In this document: positions 52,201 through 61,050 of the stretch, one piece after another | Layout of the letters: the number at the start of each line of letters is the position of its first letter | Numbering within the stretch: the stretch's first letter is position 1 | Source of the DNA: Flammeovirgaceae bacterium | GTDB lineage: Bacteria; Bacteroidota; Bacteroidia; Cytophagales; Cyclobacteriaceae | NCBI GenBank assembly: GCA_016709845.1 | Contig: JADJMA010000006.1 | Span: 1-64,000 of the forward strand | Length of the DNA: 64,000 nt | Direction: 5' to 3' | Translations under genes and position numbers: made by a program | Notes under the pieces: generated by a model | Database searches by the model: none | What the model saw: only the letters and a program-made list of their open reading frames with translations | Told to the model about the DNA's origin: nothing

Positions 52201-54408
52201 TGCTTTGCCCACAACAAAATTCCAGCTGAGTTATACTTTAATATGAAGATATTGTCATAAAGGGGTGGGGTGGATAATGTGAAACTGCCAAAAGTTACTG
52301 TTCCTCTGAAAGTGCCGGTGACGTAAATATTACCTAAACCATCAGTTGCAATAGCTGATCCCCGGTCATCGCCTGTACCCCCCTCGCGTATTGCCCATAA
52401 CACATTACCGTCTGGATCATATTTTGCAACAAATACATCAAAACTTCCGCTACTCACCAAATCGAAAGTACCTAAAGTTGAAGTTCCAGATGTCCCACCC
52501 GTAACATACAGGTTATTGGTATTATCGCGGGCAATACGATTTCCCAAAATCAAGGTTGATTGACTTCCTGTACCGGTTGCCTGTTTTACCCATGTAAAGT
52601 CAGGAGGCGGGCCAGTGGGATTTGTGGTAATTACAAAAATGCCTGAAGAGTTAGATGTAAAGCCCCCTAATTTTACGGATACAGGTCCGGTAGTAGCACC
52701 GGCAGGCACAGTTGCTGAAATACTGGTGCTCGATAATACAGTAAATGTAATAGCAGGAGTTCCATTAAAGCTTACCCCTGTAACGCCTGTAAGATTTGTT
52801 CCGGTAATAGTTACAGTTGTTCCTATCGGTCCGAAGGTTGGTGAAAATGAAGTGATGTTAGGGAAAGAACTACAGTTTTTAACATCTCCATTGATAGCCC
52901 AATTGTTTGGTGCACCTGTAAGTATAGCGCGCGCTGTTTCTCCACCGCAATAGGTTCTATTGATTGCGCCAAGTTGTACTCCAGGCTTCACCGTTTGTGC
53001 TGCCCAGCCCATGAGTGTAGCATCGTAGTTGGTAAGGGATATGCCGCTCAGGTCCAGCATAAACCTCATGTTGGTCACATTGCTTATGTTCCAGGTACCG
53101 AGATTTTGGTTGAATGAAGTTGCTTCCTGAAACATGCCCTGCATATTTGTAAAGCCGCTCACATTCCAGCTGCTTAAATTCTGATTGAATGAAGTAGCTC
53201 TGTAAAACATATACCCATTCATTGTTACATTACTTACATTCCAGCTTCCGATATTTTGGTTAAAGGAGGTTGCACCATTAAACATACCCCACATGTCTGT
53301 CAAATTGCTTACATCCCATGGGCCAATATTTTGGTTGAAAGAAGAAGCATCGTTGAACATAGTTTGCATACTTGTTACACTGCTAACATCCCATGCTCCA
53401 ATATTTTGGTTGAAGGCTGCGGCTCCTCCGAACATTCCATACATGGTTATCACGTTGCCTACATTCCAACTTCCAATATTTTGATTGAAGGACGTGGCAT
53501 ATGCAAACATATAGGTCATATCTGTTACCTGACCTACGTCCCAACTGCCGATGTTTTGGTTGAAGGAATATGCAAACATAAATGCCCGATTCATATTGGT
53601 CACATTACCAACATCCCAACTACCAATGTTTTGGTTAAAGGAATTGGCTTGTACAAACATCTGATACATAGTTGTGTTGCTGCTTACATCCCAGCTTCCT
53701 ATGTTTTGATTGAAGGTAGTGGCATAGAAGAACATATAGCTCATATCTGTCACATTGCTTACGTCCCACCCACCAATGTTTTGGTTGAAGGAAGAGGCAT
53801 TCGGAAAAATTGCCGACATATTTGTCACATTACTCACATCCCATCCACCAATGTTTTGATTGAAGGAAGATGCACCTATAAACATACCCTCCATATCCGT
53901 CACATTACTTACGTCCCAACTTCCGATATTCTGGTTGAAGAAGATGCATAACCAAACATAGGACATATTTGTTACTCAGAGATTGGGTGCGTCTGTAGCT
54001 GGTACGGTAAGATTGGGACAACTGAGGAACGCTGACTCCATTGATGCCCAGGCGATATTCCCCCACTGAGTCACCGTTAAAATCTTCAGCCTGTCCCCTC
54101 CACCAGTAAAATAGATTTGTGGAAAATTTCCTATGATTTCTACCCGGTAGGTTCCGATGGCCGGAAAGGTAATGGTGGCATTGCCGGTCGAGCAGATATG
54201 TTGCCATTGACCGCAGCATTACTCATCTTCCCCAATAGATGTCGTAATTATAACCGCCACCTGTAGTAGGTATAGAATTTGGTTATCGCTGAAGCCGGGT
54301 TGTCGTTTTCCAGGTGGTGATGAAAGCTTGCGCGTGTCGCAAAGCTCAGTAGTTGCAGTACTACTACAAGAACAAGTATGAATGAATATTTTGTAATTGT
54401 TTTCTATC
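49266..54408 (-). CDS. Giant T9SS-exported surface protein: BspA repeats, TIG, SBBP-like, Ig-like and type B sorting domain; frameshifts
   Basis: About 1,700 residues. At 54400-54408 an extra A seems to break the start codon (atag for atg); without it the protein begins MKTITKYSFILVLVVVLQLLSFATRA. An N-terminal BspA-type region (GGGYNYDIYW, IYFTGGGDRLKILTVTQWG) leads into eleven exact 25-residue units (FNQNIGSWDVSNVTDMxxMF). Two TIG-like domains (ITSFSPTFGPIGTTVTITGTN; ISSFTPAGSIASIVTITGTN) flank SBBP-type propeller repeats (YDPDGNVLWA, GNIYVTGTF), then Ig-like units (SCESTRTMVTATI). The end (NAVSPNGDNKNETLYIQY...YNRWGDEVWK...PSGTYYYKIFF) is a type B T9SS sorting domain. Breaks are near 54200, 53960, 52020, 51320 and 50495. 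Role: cell-surface adhesin or structural protein. Confidence 0.88.
53045..53939 (-). repeat. Array of eleven 75-bp units (plus partial twelfth) encoding BspA repeats
   Basis: Each unit is 25 residues (FNQN[I/L]GSW[D/N]VSNVTDMxxMFxxA[S/T]S), exactly 75 bp, from 53939 down to 53115, with a diverged cap unit to about 53045. Conserved positions are FNQN, W, VS.VT and M..MF; the variable ones cluster between M and A. Units 1-10 keep FNQNIG, while units 11-12 have FNQNL. The unit length is constant, which favours expansion and contraction by recombination. Confidence 0.92.
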
Positions 54409-54569
54409 GTGTTTAGGCCTGATAGTTTTTTATTCTTGGTCCCTCTCCGGTCTTTCACGATTGCTGACTTTAATTCCTTTGTTTGGTTTGGGTGGAACTT
54501 TAAGTAGCGGAGATGCACCTGTAACTAGGCCGTGCTTGGTCGAAGAACCCTGAAATCATCATCACATAC

Positions 54570-54867
54570 ATGCCGGAACCGATGAATATTTCAAGAAATT
54601 GATGCTTCCATCCGGCAATATGAAACCGTGAGTCCCAGCTTTACCATGGAAGAACTAGGCATATCTACCAATGAGGATTGTACGTTTCAAACTGCCCTTG
54701 ATGAATTGAATTATTAGGCAGGCAATCAAAACCGTTTCAAAATCCTTCATTGCTGTCACCCCTTTAATTTGGTTCCTGTATCCGATGAGCCGCGTTTCAA
54801 GTTGACAGAAAGATTATTATATAACCCCATTATTCATGATTACGTAGATCAAAATTCCATTTCCTAA
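54570..54867 (+). pseudogene. Coding-like remnant of unknown family
   Basis: Within the 54409-54952 gap, two frames look coded: one ends EIDASIRQYETVSPSFTMEELGISTNEDCTFQTALDELNY (stop about 54718), and after a shift another reads NQNRFKILHCCHPFNLVPVSDEPRFKLTERLLYNPIIHDYVDQNSIS and stops at 54867. Residue choice looks natural, so this is probably one small protein broken by an indel or a decayed gene. The ATG at 54570 is only a guess. Nothing else was found in the gap. Confidence 0.3.
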
Positions 54868-54952
54868 TTCAATTCTAATACTTCATATGTTGCAAACAAG
54901 TGTCTGTTTGTTGCATCGCCTTGGGTAGCACATTTATAAATGAAGGTACTTT

Positions 54953-55312
54953 CTAACCTTGCGACACTTGTAAAAATGCGAACGTATTAGCTTTGGCCAT
55001 TACATCGCCTGGGCTGGCGGAGTCCCCGCACAAATTCACCTGGTCAAAATAGTTGTACCACCCCGCGCCTGTTACCATATTCTCAAAAGCTTGTACTGCT
55101 TCTTCCTTAGGGAATTTCCAAATGGCAAAAAAGTCATAGCCGGCCCTGCCATAGGTGGACTTATCGTTTTCACCCCAAGCCATAATCTCCACTCCGCTTG
55201 CAGTAAGTTGTTGGATGGCAGGAGCCAATTGATTAAGATAATTGGCGCGCTCTTCTTTACTTAGGTTGTTCCAAGCAGACTTGGCTTTCCAAATTTCGAT
55301 GTAGGTTTTCAT
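54953..55312 (-). CDS. DUF6616 family protein
   Basis: The start is ATG at 55312 (MKTYIEIWKAKSAWNNLSKEERANYLNQL); the frame also has a TTG at 55318. An intact ~119-residue protein with a ferredoxin-like pattern: a strand-helix start, GVEIMAWGENDKSTYGRAGYDFFAIWKFP, a helix (EEAVQAFENMVTGAGWYNYFDQVNLCG) and a C-terminal tail. This matches the small DUF6616 family of unknown function. It follows the LuxR-type regulator gene on the same strand by 97 bp. Confidence 0.7.
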   Translation of the reverse strand: MKTYIEIWKAKSAWNNLSKEERANYLNQLAPAIQQLTASGVEIMAWGENDKSTYGRAGYDFFAIWKFPKEEAVQAFENMVTGAGWYNYFDQVNLCGDSASPGDVMAKANTFAFLQVSQG

Positions 55313-55408
55313 ACTCAATAGGTTTAGTTGAATTCTTAATGAGTAGAAAGGTAGGTGCGATAGACCGAAGGCAAAAATGTGAAAAAGGTAGTAATCGAAA
55401 TCTGTTAT

Positions 55409-56033
55409 TTAGATTAACCCTGCTTTCTTCAACGCCTCTTTGCGATATGTGCATGAAGTTTTCGTAAATGTTACGGATGTGCGTGCGTACGGTCTCCAAA
55501 GAATGAAACTTGTCAGCAATTTCTTGATACCGATAACCCTGCGCTAGCCAATGAAGAACTTCTTTCTCTCGCACCGATAGCTGTTCTTGTGGATCTCCGG
55601 CTACTTTATCTTGTTGAAGGGAGGAGACAACCATGCGCGCAATTTGTGCACTCATAGGACTACCGCCTTGATGTAAATCATGTAATGCCTCAATAAGCTT
55701 GGGTGCCGAAGTGCTTTTTAAAATATAGCCGGAAGCCCCTGCTTTAAGGGCTCGAAAAATTCGGTCGGAATCTTCGTAAGAGCTAAGCACCATGATCTGG
55801 GTTAGTCGATTGTCCGGCTTAAATTGAGCGATAAAATCAATACCACTCTTGCCAGGCAGCTCAATGTCAGTAACTAAAAGCTGTGCACTGCCGGGATTCA
55901 ATTTAAAAAAATGGAAGGCCTCTTCAGATGAGGAAAAGGAAGCAATTACCTCAAAGTCGCCAGAGCCACCCAGCAATGAAACGAGGTAGTTTCTGATTTT
56001 CTCATCATCTTCTATTAGTACGATCGAGATCAT
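55409..56033 (-). CDS. NarL/FixJ-type response regulator, frameshifts at C-terminus
   Basis: A receiver domain (MISIVLIEDDEKIRNYL; phospho-acceptor Asp in LLVTDIELPGKSG; conserved Ser in VLSSYED; Lys in GYILKSTSA) is followed by a LuxR-type helix-turn-helix (LSVREKEVLHWLAQGYRYQEIADKFHSLETVRTHIRNIY). Two small shifts near 55465-55430 distort the end, whose natural reading is LHAHIAKR then EALKKAGLI, stop at 55409. It is divergent from a FIST protein and a histidine kinase of the matching HisKA_3 class, its likely partner. Confidence 0.9.
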
Positions 56034-56138
56034 TCATTCAAAATTAGCGATTTAGATCTTTAGAGGTAATGTGAAAAAAGTAGTATTGGCTTCTCTTCTC
56101 GCACTTTAAAATTTACATTTAAGTAAACTATTTTCAAC

Positions 56139-57161
56139 ATGGCAACTAAAGTCTGGGGGCAGCCATGGGTGTATTTACAAATACCGAGTCATGTGACGAG
56201 GAATTTGCCGCGAACCTAACCGTTTTTAAATCTGATACCGTACGCTCTCAAATATTGGCCCAGCCCGATCTTGACAAGAACGAAGTTAATGCAGGCGCTA
56301 AGCTTGCCCACAAATTGTAGGTGCCGGCAGTCATGAAGACCGAGGCTTGATTGTTCTTTATGATACTGTAAAAAAGCGTGAGCCTATCCAATTTAATTTT
56401 GCAACGCCACTTTTTGCAGCCATTGAAGAGGTCATTGACCCAGAAATTTGTTGCGTTGGCTGCGGGCTGATTGGTGATATGCAATTGAATCATGGCTTTC
56501 AGTTTTTTAATGACTCGGTGCTTCACAACATGTTACCGCACTATTAATAAGTGGAGCTTGTGTCCTTCACAATGCCATTATGCACGGGTGCAAACCAGCC
56601 AGTAGCTATAAAACTATCACTAGAGCAGAAGGACCGGTGGTTTACGAAATAGATAATCGCCCTGCCCTTGAGGTTATTGAAGAACTCTTTACAACGGGCC
56701 AGAAAGTGCCATGGGAGCAGTACCCATTATTTGTCACCTTAGGATTGAACAAGGGTGATAAGTTTGGAGAATTTAGAGAAGAGGACTATGCTAATAGGCT
56801 TTGTCTTGCGATAGACAGGGAAAAGAAGGCACTGATCATGTTTGAGCCTGACTTGATATCCGGAGATCAAATTCAATTGATGCATCGCAGTATTAATCTA
56901 AAATACATTCAAAGTGGAATTGACAAATTGAAGGCAAAATCCGAAAATAAAAAGCCTATTTGTTACTTGTATATCAACTGTGCTGGCAGAGCAAAGCCCT
57001 TTGTTGGTGGCGAATTAGAAGACGTAGACGAAATCCAAAAGATTCTTGGTGGAAACATTCCACTCACTGGATTTTACTCGGGTGTAGAGATTGCAAAAGT
57101 TAGAAATCGCGTTCAGGCGTTGGACTGGACCGGCATACTCTGCATGTTAGTGGAAGATTAG
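56139..57161 (+). CDS. FIST-domain sensory protein, frameshifts
   Basis: ATG at 56139 (MATKVWG) begins a frame that breaks near 56160, 56315 and 56545. The joined product of ~340 residues has the FIST_N core (AKLAHKLVGAGSHEDRGLIVLYDTV, FAAIEEVIDPEICCVGCGLIGDM, HGFQFFNDSV) and the FIST_C end (VVYEIDNRPALEVIEELF, FVTLGLNKGDKFGEF, ALIMFEPDL, PICYLYINCAGRAKPFVGGELEDV, FYSGVEIAK, ALDWTGILCML). FIST proteins are ligand-binding sensors coupled to kinases or chemoreceptors, possibly for amino acids. The kinase gene starts 1 bp after the stop, so they are co-translated. Confidence 0.87.
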
Positions 57162-57162
57162 T

Positions 57163-58382
57163 ATGGCTGAGCCAACAAACGAACAGCTAGAAAGAGAGAT
57201 TGCTTACTACAAAAAGCAACTCGATAGCGTAGCTGGAATTTCACTCAACGACCAATACAAATTAGCACAAGCGGCTTACGATAGTAGTCAATTCCAAAAG
57301 GGCTTCAAAATCATTGTTGATCTTCAGCATACCTTCAATGTCGATGAACCATTGGATAGCTTCTATTCAAAAGCTATGGAGAAAATCCAAACTCACCTCG
57401 CTGTGCACAAGATAATTCTACTGAAGCGAGAATCAACTTCCTATTACTTATCGCCTTTTTTATGGACAGGATTTACTCAACAAGAATCAGTTTCGTTTAG
57501 CAACATTAAAATTGAAGTGTCTAAACAATTCAAGGAAAAAAAACTACCTCTTTTGAATAGCTCCATTAAACCCTCCTCATTTGAAAAAAAAATTCAACAC
57601 ATATTTAGCGTATCCAACTTCATTTGGTCGTGGTTAACAATTGATGGGAACCTGTGGGGCGTGCTATTGACAGGCAGAAATTACGAGCGCGATATGTTTT
57701 CTTTTAGGCTTATTCTCAAACTGACTTAAACATATTGAGTCTATTGGCGGACCATTTCCGCCTGCACATTACAAGCAAAGTTAAGGCAAATTAGGTTGAA
57801 CGCTTAAGGATTGCGCGCGATATGCACGATGATATTGGAGCGGAACTATCACGAATTAATGTAGCTTGTGAAAACGTTAAAAATGAATTTAAGGATTTGG
57901 CAACACTAGGTTCTCAACTTGACCAAATTCAAAAATCATCTGGGCAGGTTATCGAAAATATTGGAAACGTGATTTGGGCTTTGAACCCGACTAACAATAG
58001 TTTAATCAGTCTGATTGGATATATCCGCGAATTTGCGGTTGACTATCTGGAAATGAATCATGTATCTGTTTCCTTCTTTGCAACGGAATTGAAGGTTGAT
58101 GCTCCCATCAACAACGATACAAGAATACAGTTTTTCAGGATTGTTAAAGAGTGTATTCATAACATTGTGAAACATTCATCTGCGACAAAAAGTTACTATT
58201 GAAATTGATATCCGAAGACAACTCATTGAATGCCGAATTTCGGATAATGGAAAAGGATTCTCAACAGACCAACCGAGTAGTAGCGGCAATGGTATAAGAA
58301 ACATGCGACAGCGTGAAACGGGAGAACATCTCAACCTGAGCCGGGAAAGGGTACATCGTTGAAAATTACAGTTCCTGTTTGA
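57163..58382 (+). CDS. Histidine kinase of the HisKA_3 (NarX/LiaS) class, frameshifts
   Basis: ATG at 57163. Residues 1-30 are a short coil (NEQLEREIAYYKKQLDSV), then a GAF-like sensor region (SFYSKAMEKIQTHLAVHKIILLK, GFTQQESVSFSN, TIDGNLWGVLLTGR). After a break near 57722 comes ERLRIARDMHDDIGAELSRI, the HisKA_3 box with phospho-accepting His, then VIWALNP and ECIHNIVKHSSAT (N box) and, after a break near 58190, DNGKGF (G box) and a final EPGKGTSLKITVPV, stop at 58382. There is no membrane segment, so the kinase is cytoplasmic, probably reading the FIST protein and phosphorylating the divergent response regulator. Confidence 0.85.
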
Positions 58383-58499
58383 GATCACGTTGGAGAGAAT
58401 ATTCTCCCTTTTGATACCATCAGGGTTTATTAGCACTTAAAGCTTTTTCAAAAACAAGTGAGATGTTCTTTATTTGATCCATAAAATAAATACTTGTGC

Positions 58500-58883
58500 T
58501 TATGCTGGTTGCTTCAAAACCCCCAATTGCTCCATCAACATCATCTGGTCGGCAATCATCCAATGACTGATAATTTTTTCATTTTCGATTTCATAGCCAA
58601 TAGAAAAGGGCATTTCGATTGTTTTATGAGTTGGTGGAATGCCATTTAATATACCTTCATGTTTTGCTTTCACTCTAGCGCGGAGTACCACTCTATTTCC
58701 CTCAGCCGTAATTTCATCAATGAACATTTCATACTTGGGAAATGCGGAATCAAAAAATACTATATGTTCAATAAGTCCCTGGTCGGCCACATATTGTTCC
58801 ATTACTTCCCGCGTCTTAATAACCCCACTGATGGCATTGATATAGCGCAGAATAAACTCTTTGTTTTTCTTTAGCGAGCCCAT
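58500..58883 (-). CDS. SnoaL-like / NTF2-like protein
   Basis: An intact 127-residue frame. It has the NTF2-like pattern: KEFILRYINAISGVIKTREVMEQYVADQ, EHIVFFDSAFPKYEMFIDEITAEGNRVVLRARVKAKHEG, PPTHKTIEMPFSIGYEIENEKIISHWMIADQMMLMEQLG, as in ester cyclase / SnoaL-type proteins (the closing DxxxLMxQLG is typical). These are small catalytic or binding pockets with varied substrates. The AraC-type regulator upstream on the same strand may be related in function. Confidence 0.82.
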   Translation of the reverse strand: MGSLKKNKEFILRYINAISGVIKTREVMEQYVADQGLIEHIVFFDSAFPKYEMFIDEITAEGNRVVLRARVKAKHEGILNGIPPTHKTIEMPFSIGYEIENEKIISHWMIADQMMLMEQLGVLKQPA

Positions 58884-58956
58884 AAGTTTTTTGTTTTTTG
58901 CTTGATCAAAGTTACCTCACTTAATTATCGGCCATTACTTCAAATGTTGCATCCTC

Positions 58957-59826
58957 TTATTCATTTGTTGCATCTTTCTTCTTTTGAAATAAGAGCGATG
59001 GATTCATACCATACTGCTTCGTGAAGACTTTAGTAAAGTTGGAAGCTGTCTCAAACCCCGTTTTGTAGGCCACTTCACTAATACGCATGTCGGTGGTTTC
59101 AAGCAACTCCTTTGCTTTTTGAAGTTTCACGGTGCGTATGTAGCTTCCTGCTGATTGTTTAATGATAGGCTTCAACCGCCTGAACAATTGCGTGCGGCTC
59201 ATGTTCATGGCATCACTGAGGTGATTAGCATCGAACTGGGTATTTTCCATATTAGCAAGGATTAGTGCATTTACCTTCACCAAAAAAGCGGCTTCGCGTG
59301 GATTGTGCCTATTTAAAACCGCTACCAAATTTTCTGTTTTTGAAAAATGCGAACGAAGACGTTTTCGGATTTCATCATAATACCGAAACGACTGTTCTAT
59401 AGTTTGCTCGCTTGGTGCATCAGTATCTGGTGATACGGCATAACTTTCTCCTAATTCAATTTCAATTTCATAGCAGGTGGAATCGCTGCCGTTGGAATGC
59501 ACCGTGATCGGTAATTTGCAAGTATTGGTAATAGTACCATACACATGAAGATTGATCCCTGTATTTTTGATGCTGATCGTACATTTCTGGCTGTTGATAA
59601 TTTGAACCATCACCATGATCTGCTGATGGTGAGGTGTGAATTCTATCAACCGGCTTAGAATAGAAACAAGGTCAGAAGCTAAAAAAGAAGGTTGGAAATT
59701 TGCAGATATTATGTCTTCAGAAGATGAAAAGGATAGTTCAATACGTTCTGCTTTAGCAGTAGGCTCTAAAGCAAGCACGAGATGCTTGACAAAATGCACA
59801 AGATCGGCCTCAGTGGAATGATTCAT
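58957..59826 (-). CDS. AraC-type regulator with a degenerate histidine-kinase-ATPase-like N-terminal domain
   Basis: An intact frame of 289 residues. The C-terminal ~100 residues are an AraC DNA-binding domain (LSDAMNMSRTQLFRRLKPIIKQSAGSYIRTVKLQKAKELLE, then ISEVAYKTGFETASNFTKVFTKQYGMNPSLLF). The N-terminal part (FVKHLVLALEPTAKAERIELSF, FLASDLVSILSRLIEFTPHHQQIMVMVQI, CTISIKNTGINLHVYG) lines up with HATPase_c domains of hybrid sensor kinases, where FTP precedes the strands and D-x-G-x-G would sit at KNTGIN. The N-box Asn and the Gly motif are lost, so no kinase activity is expected. The middle region is a linker. Confidence 0.8.
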   Translation of the reverse strand: MNHSTEADLVHFVKHLVLALEPTAKAERIELSFSSSEDIISANFQPSFLASDLVSILSRLIEFTPHHQQIMVMVQIINSQKCTISIKNTGINLHVYGTITNTCKLPITVHSNGSDSTCYEIEIELGESYAVSPDTDAPSEQTIEQSFRYYDEIRKRLRSHFSKTENLVAVLNRHNPREAAFLVKVNALILANMENTQFDANHLSDAMNMSRTQLFRRLKPIIKQSAGSYIRTVKLQKAKELLETTDMRISEVAYKTGFETASNFTKVFTKQYGMNPSLLFQKKKDATNE

Positions 59827-59881
59827 GCCTATGTAAAATAAGCATGAATCATAAGAATTACAACTAAAACAATTGCATGGC

Positions 59882-60337
59882 TTATACGCCTGTGAGCTGC
59901 CTCACAAATCCCTCATGATCCCAACTGATTTTAAGATCCGTAACTTTGCCTGCTTCATTAAATCTGAATATAAAAATGTGTTCGCTGTCGAAGTCCTTGC
60001 CTTTGGATACCATTCCGGCAAACTCTTTTGCCTGCGTACCAAAAATAACAACCTTACAGGTTACTGTATTCGTTGCTTCATCAAACTGCTGACTTTTAAC
60101 TGTATTATCTAAGTTCGGAAAAGAATCCATGATTGCAGACCACAGGCCTTTGCCGACTTCATGAATTTTTCCTTTGAAGGGGTCTCCGAGCGGAACAAAA
60201 GAAATGATTCCGTTCTCATCGCAGAGTGAAAGCATTCGGTTTAAGTCCATGTCTTGATAAGCAGAAAAAAATTCAATGCATGTTCCTTTCTTGCTGAGCG
60301 CATCCAGGCTCTCGTGTTGTTGGGTGGTGGTTTTCAT
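59882..60337 (-). CDS. NTF2-like / SnoaL-like ester cyclase family protein
   Basis: An intact 151-residue frame: GTCIEFFSAYQDMDLNRMLSLCDENGIISFVPLGDPFKGKIHEVGKGLWSAI, FPNLDNTVKSQQFDEATNTVTCKVVIFGTQAKEFAGMVSKGKDFDSEHIFIFRFNEAGKVTDLKISWD. The pattern FNEAGKVTDL..SWD is typical of ester cyclase / SnoaL family proteins. It is 27 bp upstream of the DinB-type gene on the same strand. No specific substrate is known. Confidence 0.8.
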   Translation of the reverse strand: MKTTTQQHESLDALSKKGTCIEFFSAYQDMDLNRMLSLCDENGIISFVPLGDPFKGKIHEVGKGLWSAIMDSFPNLDNTVKSQQFDEATNTVTCKVVIFGTQAKEFAGMVSKGKDFDSEHIFIFRFNEAGKVTDLKISWDHEGFVRQLTGV

Positions 60338-60364
60338 GGTAACGAAATTAATGATTTTGAAAAT

Positions 60365-60976
60365 TTATTTTGGATAATTAGCATGTTGTTTCACCTTCTT
60401 AATCTGTCTCAGGTGGCGGTCAACGTGACCAAAGACGTAGATATATACTTGATGAATATTATCGCTGCCAGAATTGCGGTAGTACGATCGCAAATCTTCC
60501 TTTGCTGTTTTGATATACGTGATTGATTCATTTCTCAACTTCTCAAACCAAGCCAGATTGTTTTTCAAATCATTGATTCCCATCGGCACCGTGTACGTGA
60601 ATGGTTTTGTAAAATCAGTTGTTACATGAGGTGTTTCTTCCATAATAAATGAGGTGTAATAGCTATCAGGCTTTGCGCCTGCATTAAACTCAGGTTGTGG
60701 CTTGGCATTGAGGCTTCGGCTGATGTCTCGACAAAAAAGCAATTCCCAGATGGCAAGGTGCTCTACCACCTGATTGATGGACCAGCGATCATCCGACTCT
60801 TTGAAGTTGAATTGAGCGGGCGTGAGTCCTTGCGTTTCTTTGATCAACTCATCCCGTGTGCGAGTCAGGTTTTCCAGAAGATATTTTCGATCAGCTTCTG
60901 TCCATACTTTTGTTTCCTGTGCTTTACTTGTTAGACATACCAATAGCATCAGGCAAAGCCCTATTATTTTATTCAT
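60365..60976 (-). CDS. DinB-family four-helix metal-binding protein with signal peptide
   Basis: An intact 203-residue frame. MNKIIGLCLMLLVCLTSKAQ is an export signal. The four-helix DinB/YfiT-like bundle has possible metal-binding His residues in SINQVVEHLAIWE and in FGHVDRHLRQIKKV. Such proteins bind divalent metals and often act on thiol cofactors or small molecules. Secretion is unusual, as most DinB relatives are cytoplasmic, but exported versions are common in Bacteroidota. It is encoded with the NTF2-like protein upstream-to-downstream on the same strand. Confidence 0.85.
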   Translation of the reverse strand: MNKIIGLCLMLLVCLTSKAQETKVWTEADRKYLLENLTRTRDELIKETQGLTPAQFNFKESDDRWSINQVVEHLAIWELLFCRDISRSLNAKPQPEFNAGAKPDSYYTSFIMEETPHVTTDFTKPFTYTVPMGINDLKNNLAWFEKLRNESITYIKTAKEDLRSYYRNSGSDNIHQVYIYVFGHVDRHLRQIKKVKQHANYPK

Positions 60977-61050
60977 TGTGTTATCTTTTGATGACGAAAT
61001 AAAATTATGTTAATGGATAAGATTTAGCTTGTAAAAATGCGAACGATCTT

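Noticed and set aside
53045..53939. Regularly spaced repeats that might suggest a CRISPR array
   Set aside because: Units are coding, in frame and 25 residues long, with similarity through the whole unit; there are no unique spacers and no cas genes.
53256..53951. Long plus-strand frame across the BspA repeat array, rich in HICHIAYIP-like repeats
   Set aside because: It exists only because the 75-bp period keeps the antisense frame open. It has no start signal and the minus-strand domains are clear.
58392..58407. Short ggaga/tctcc hairpin with a T-run after the histidine kinase as a terminator
   Set aside because: The stem is only 5 bp and the T-run four bases; too weak to call.
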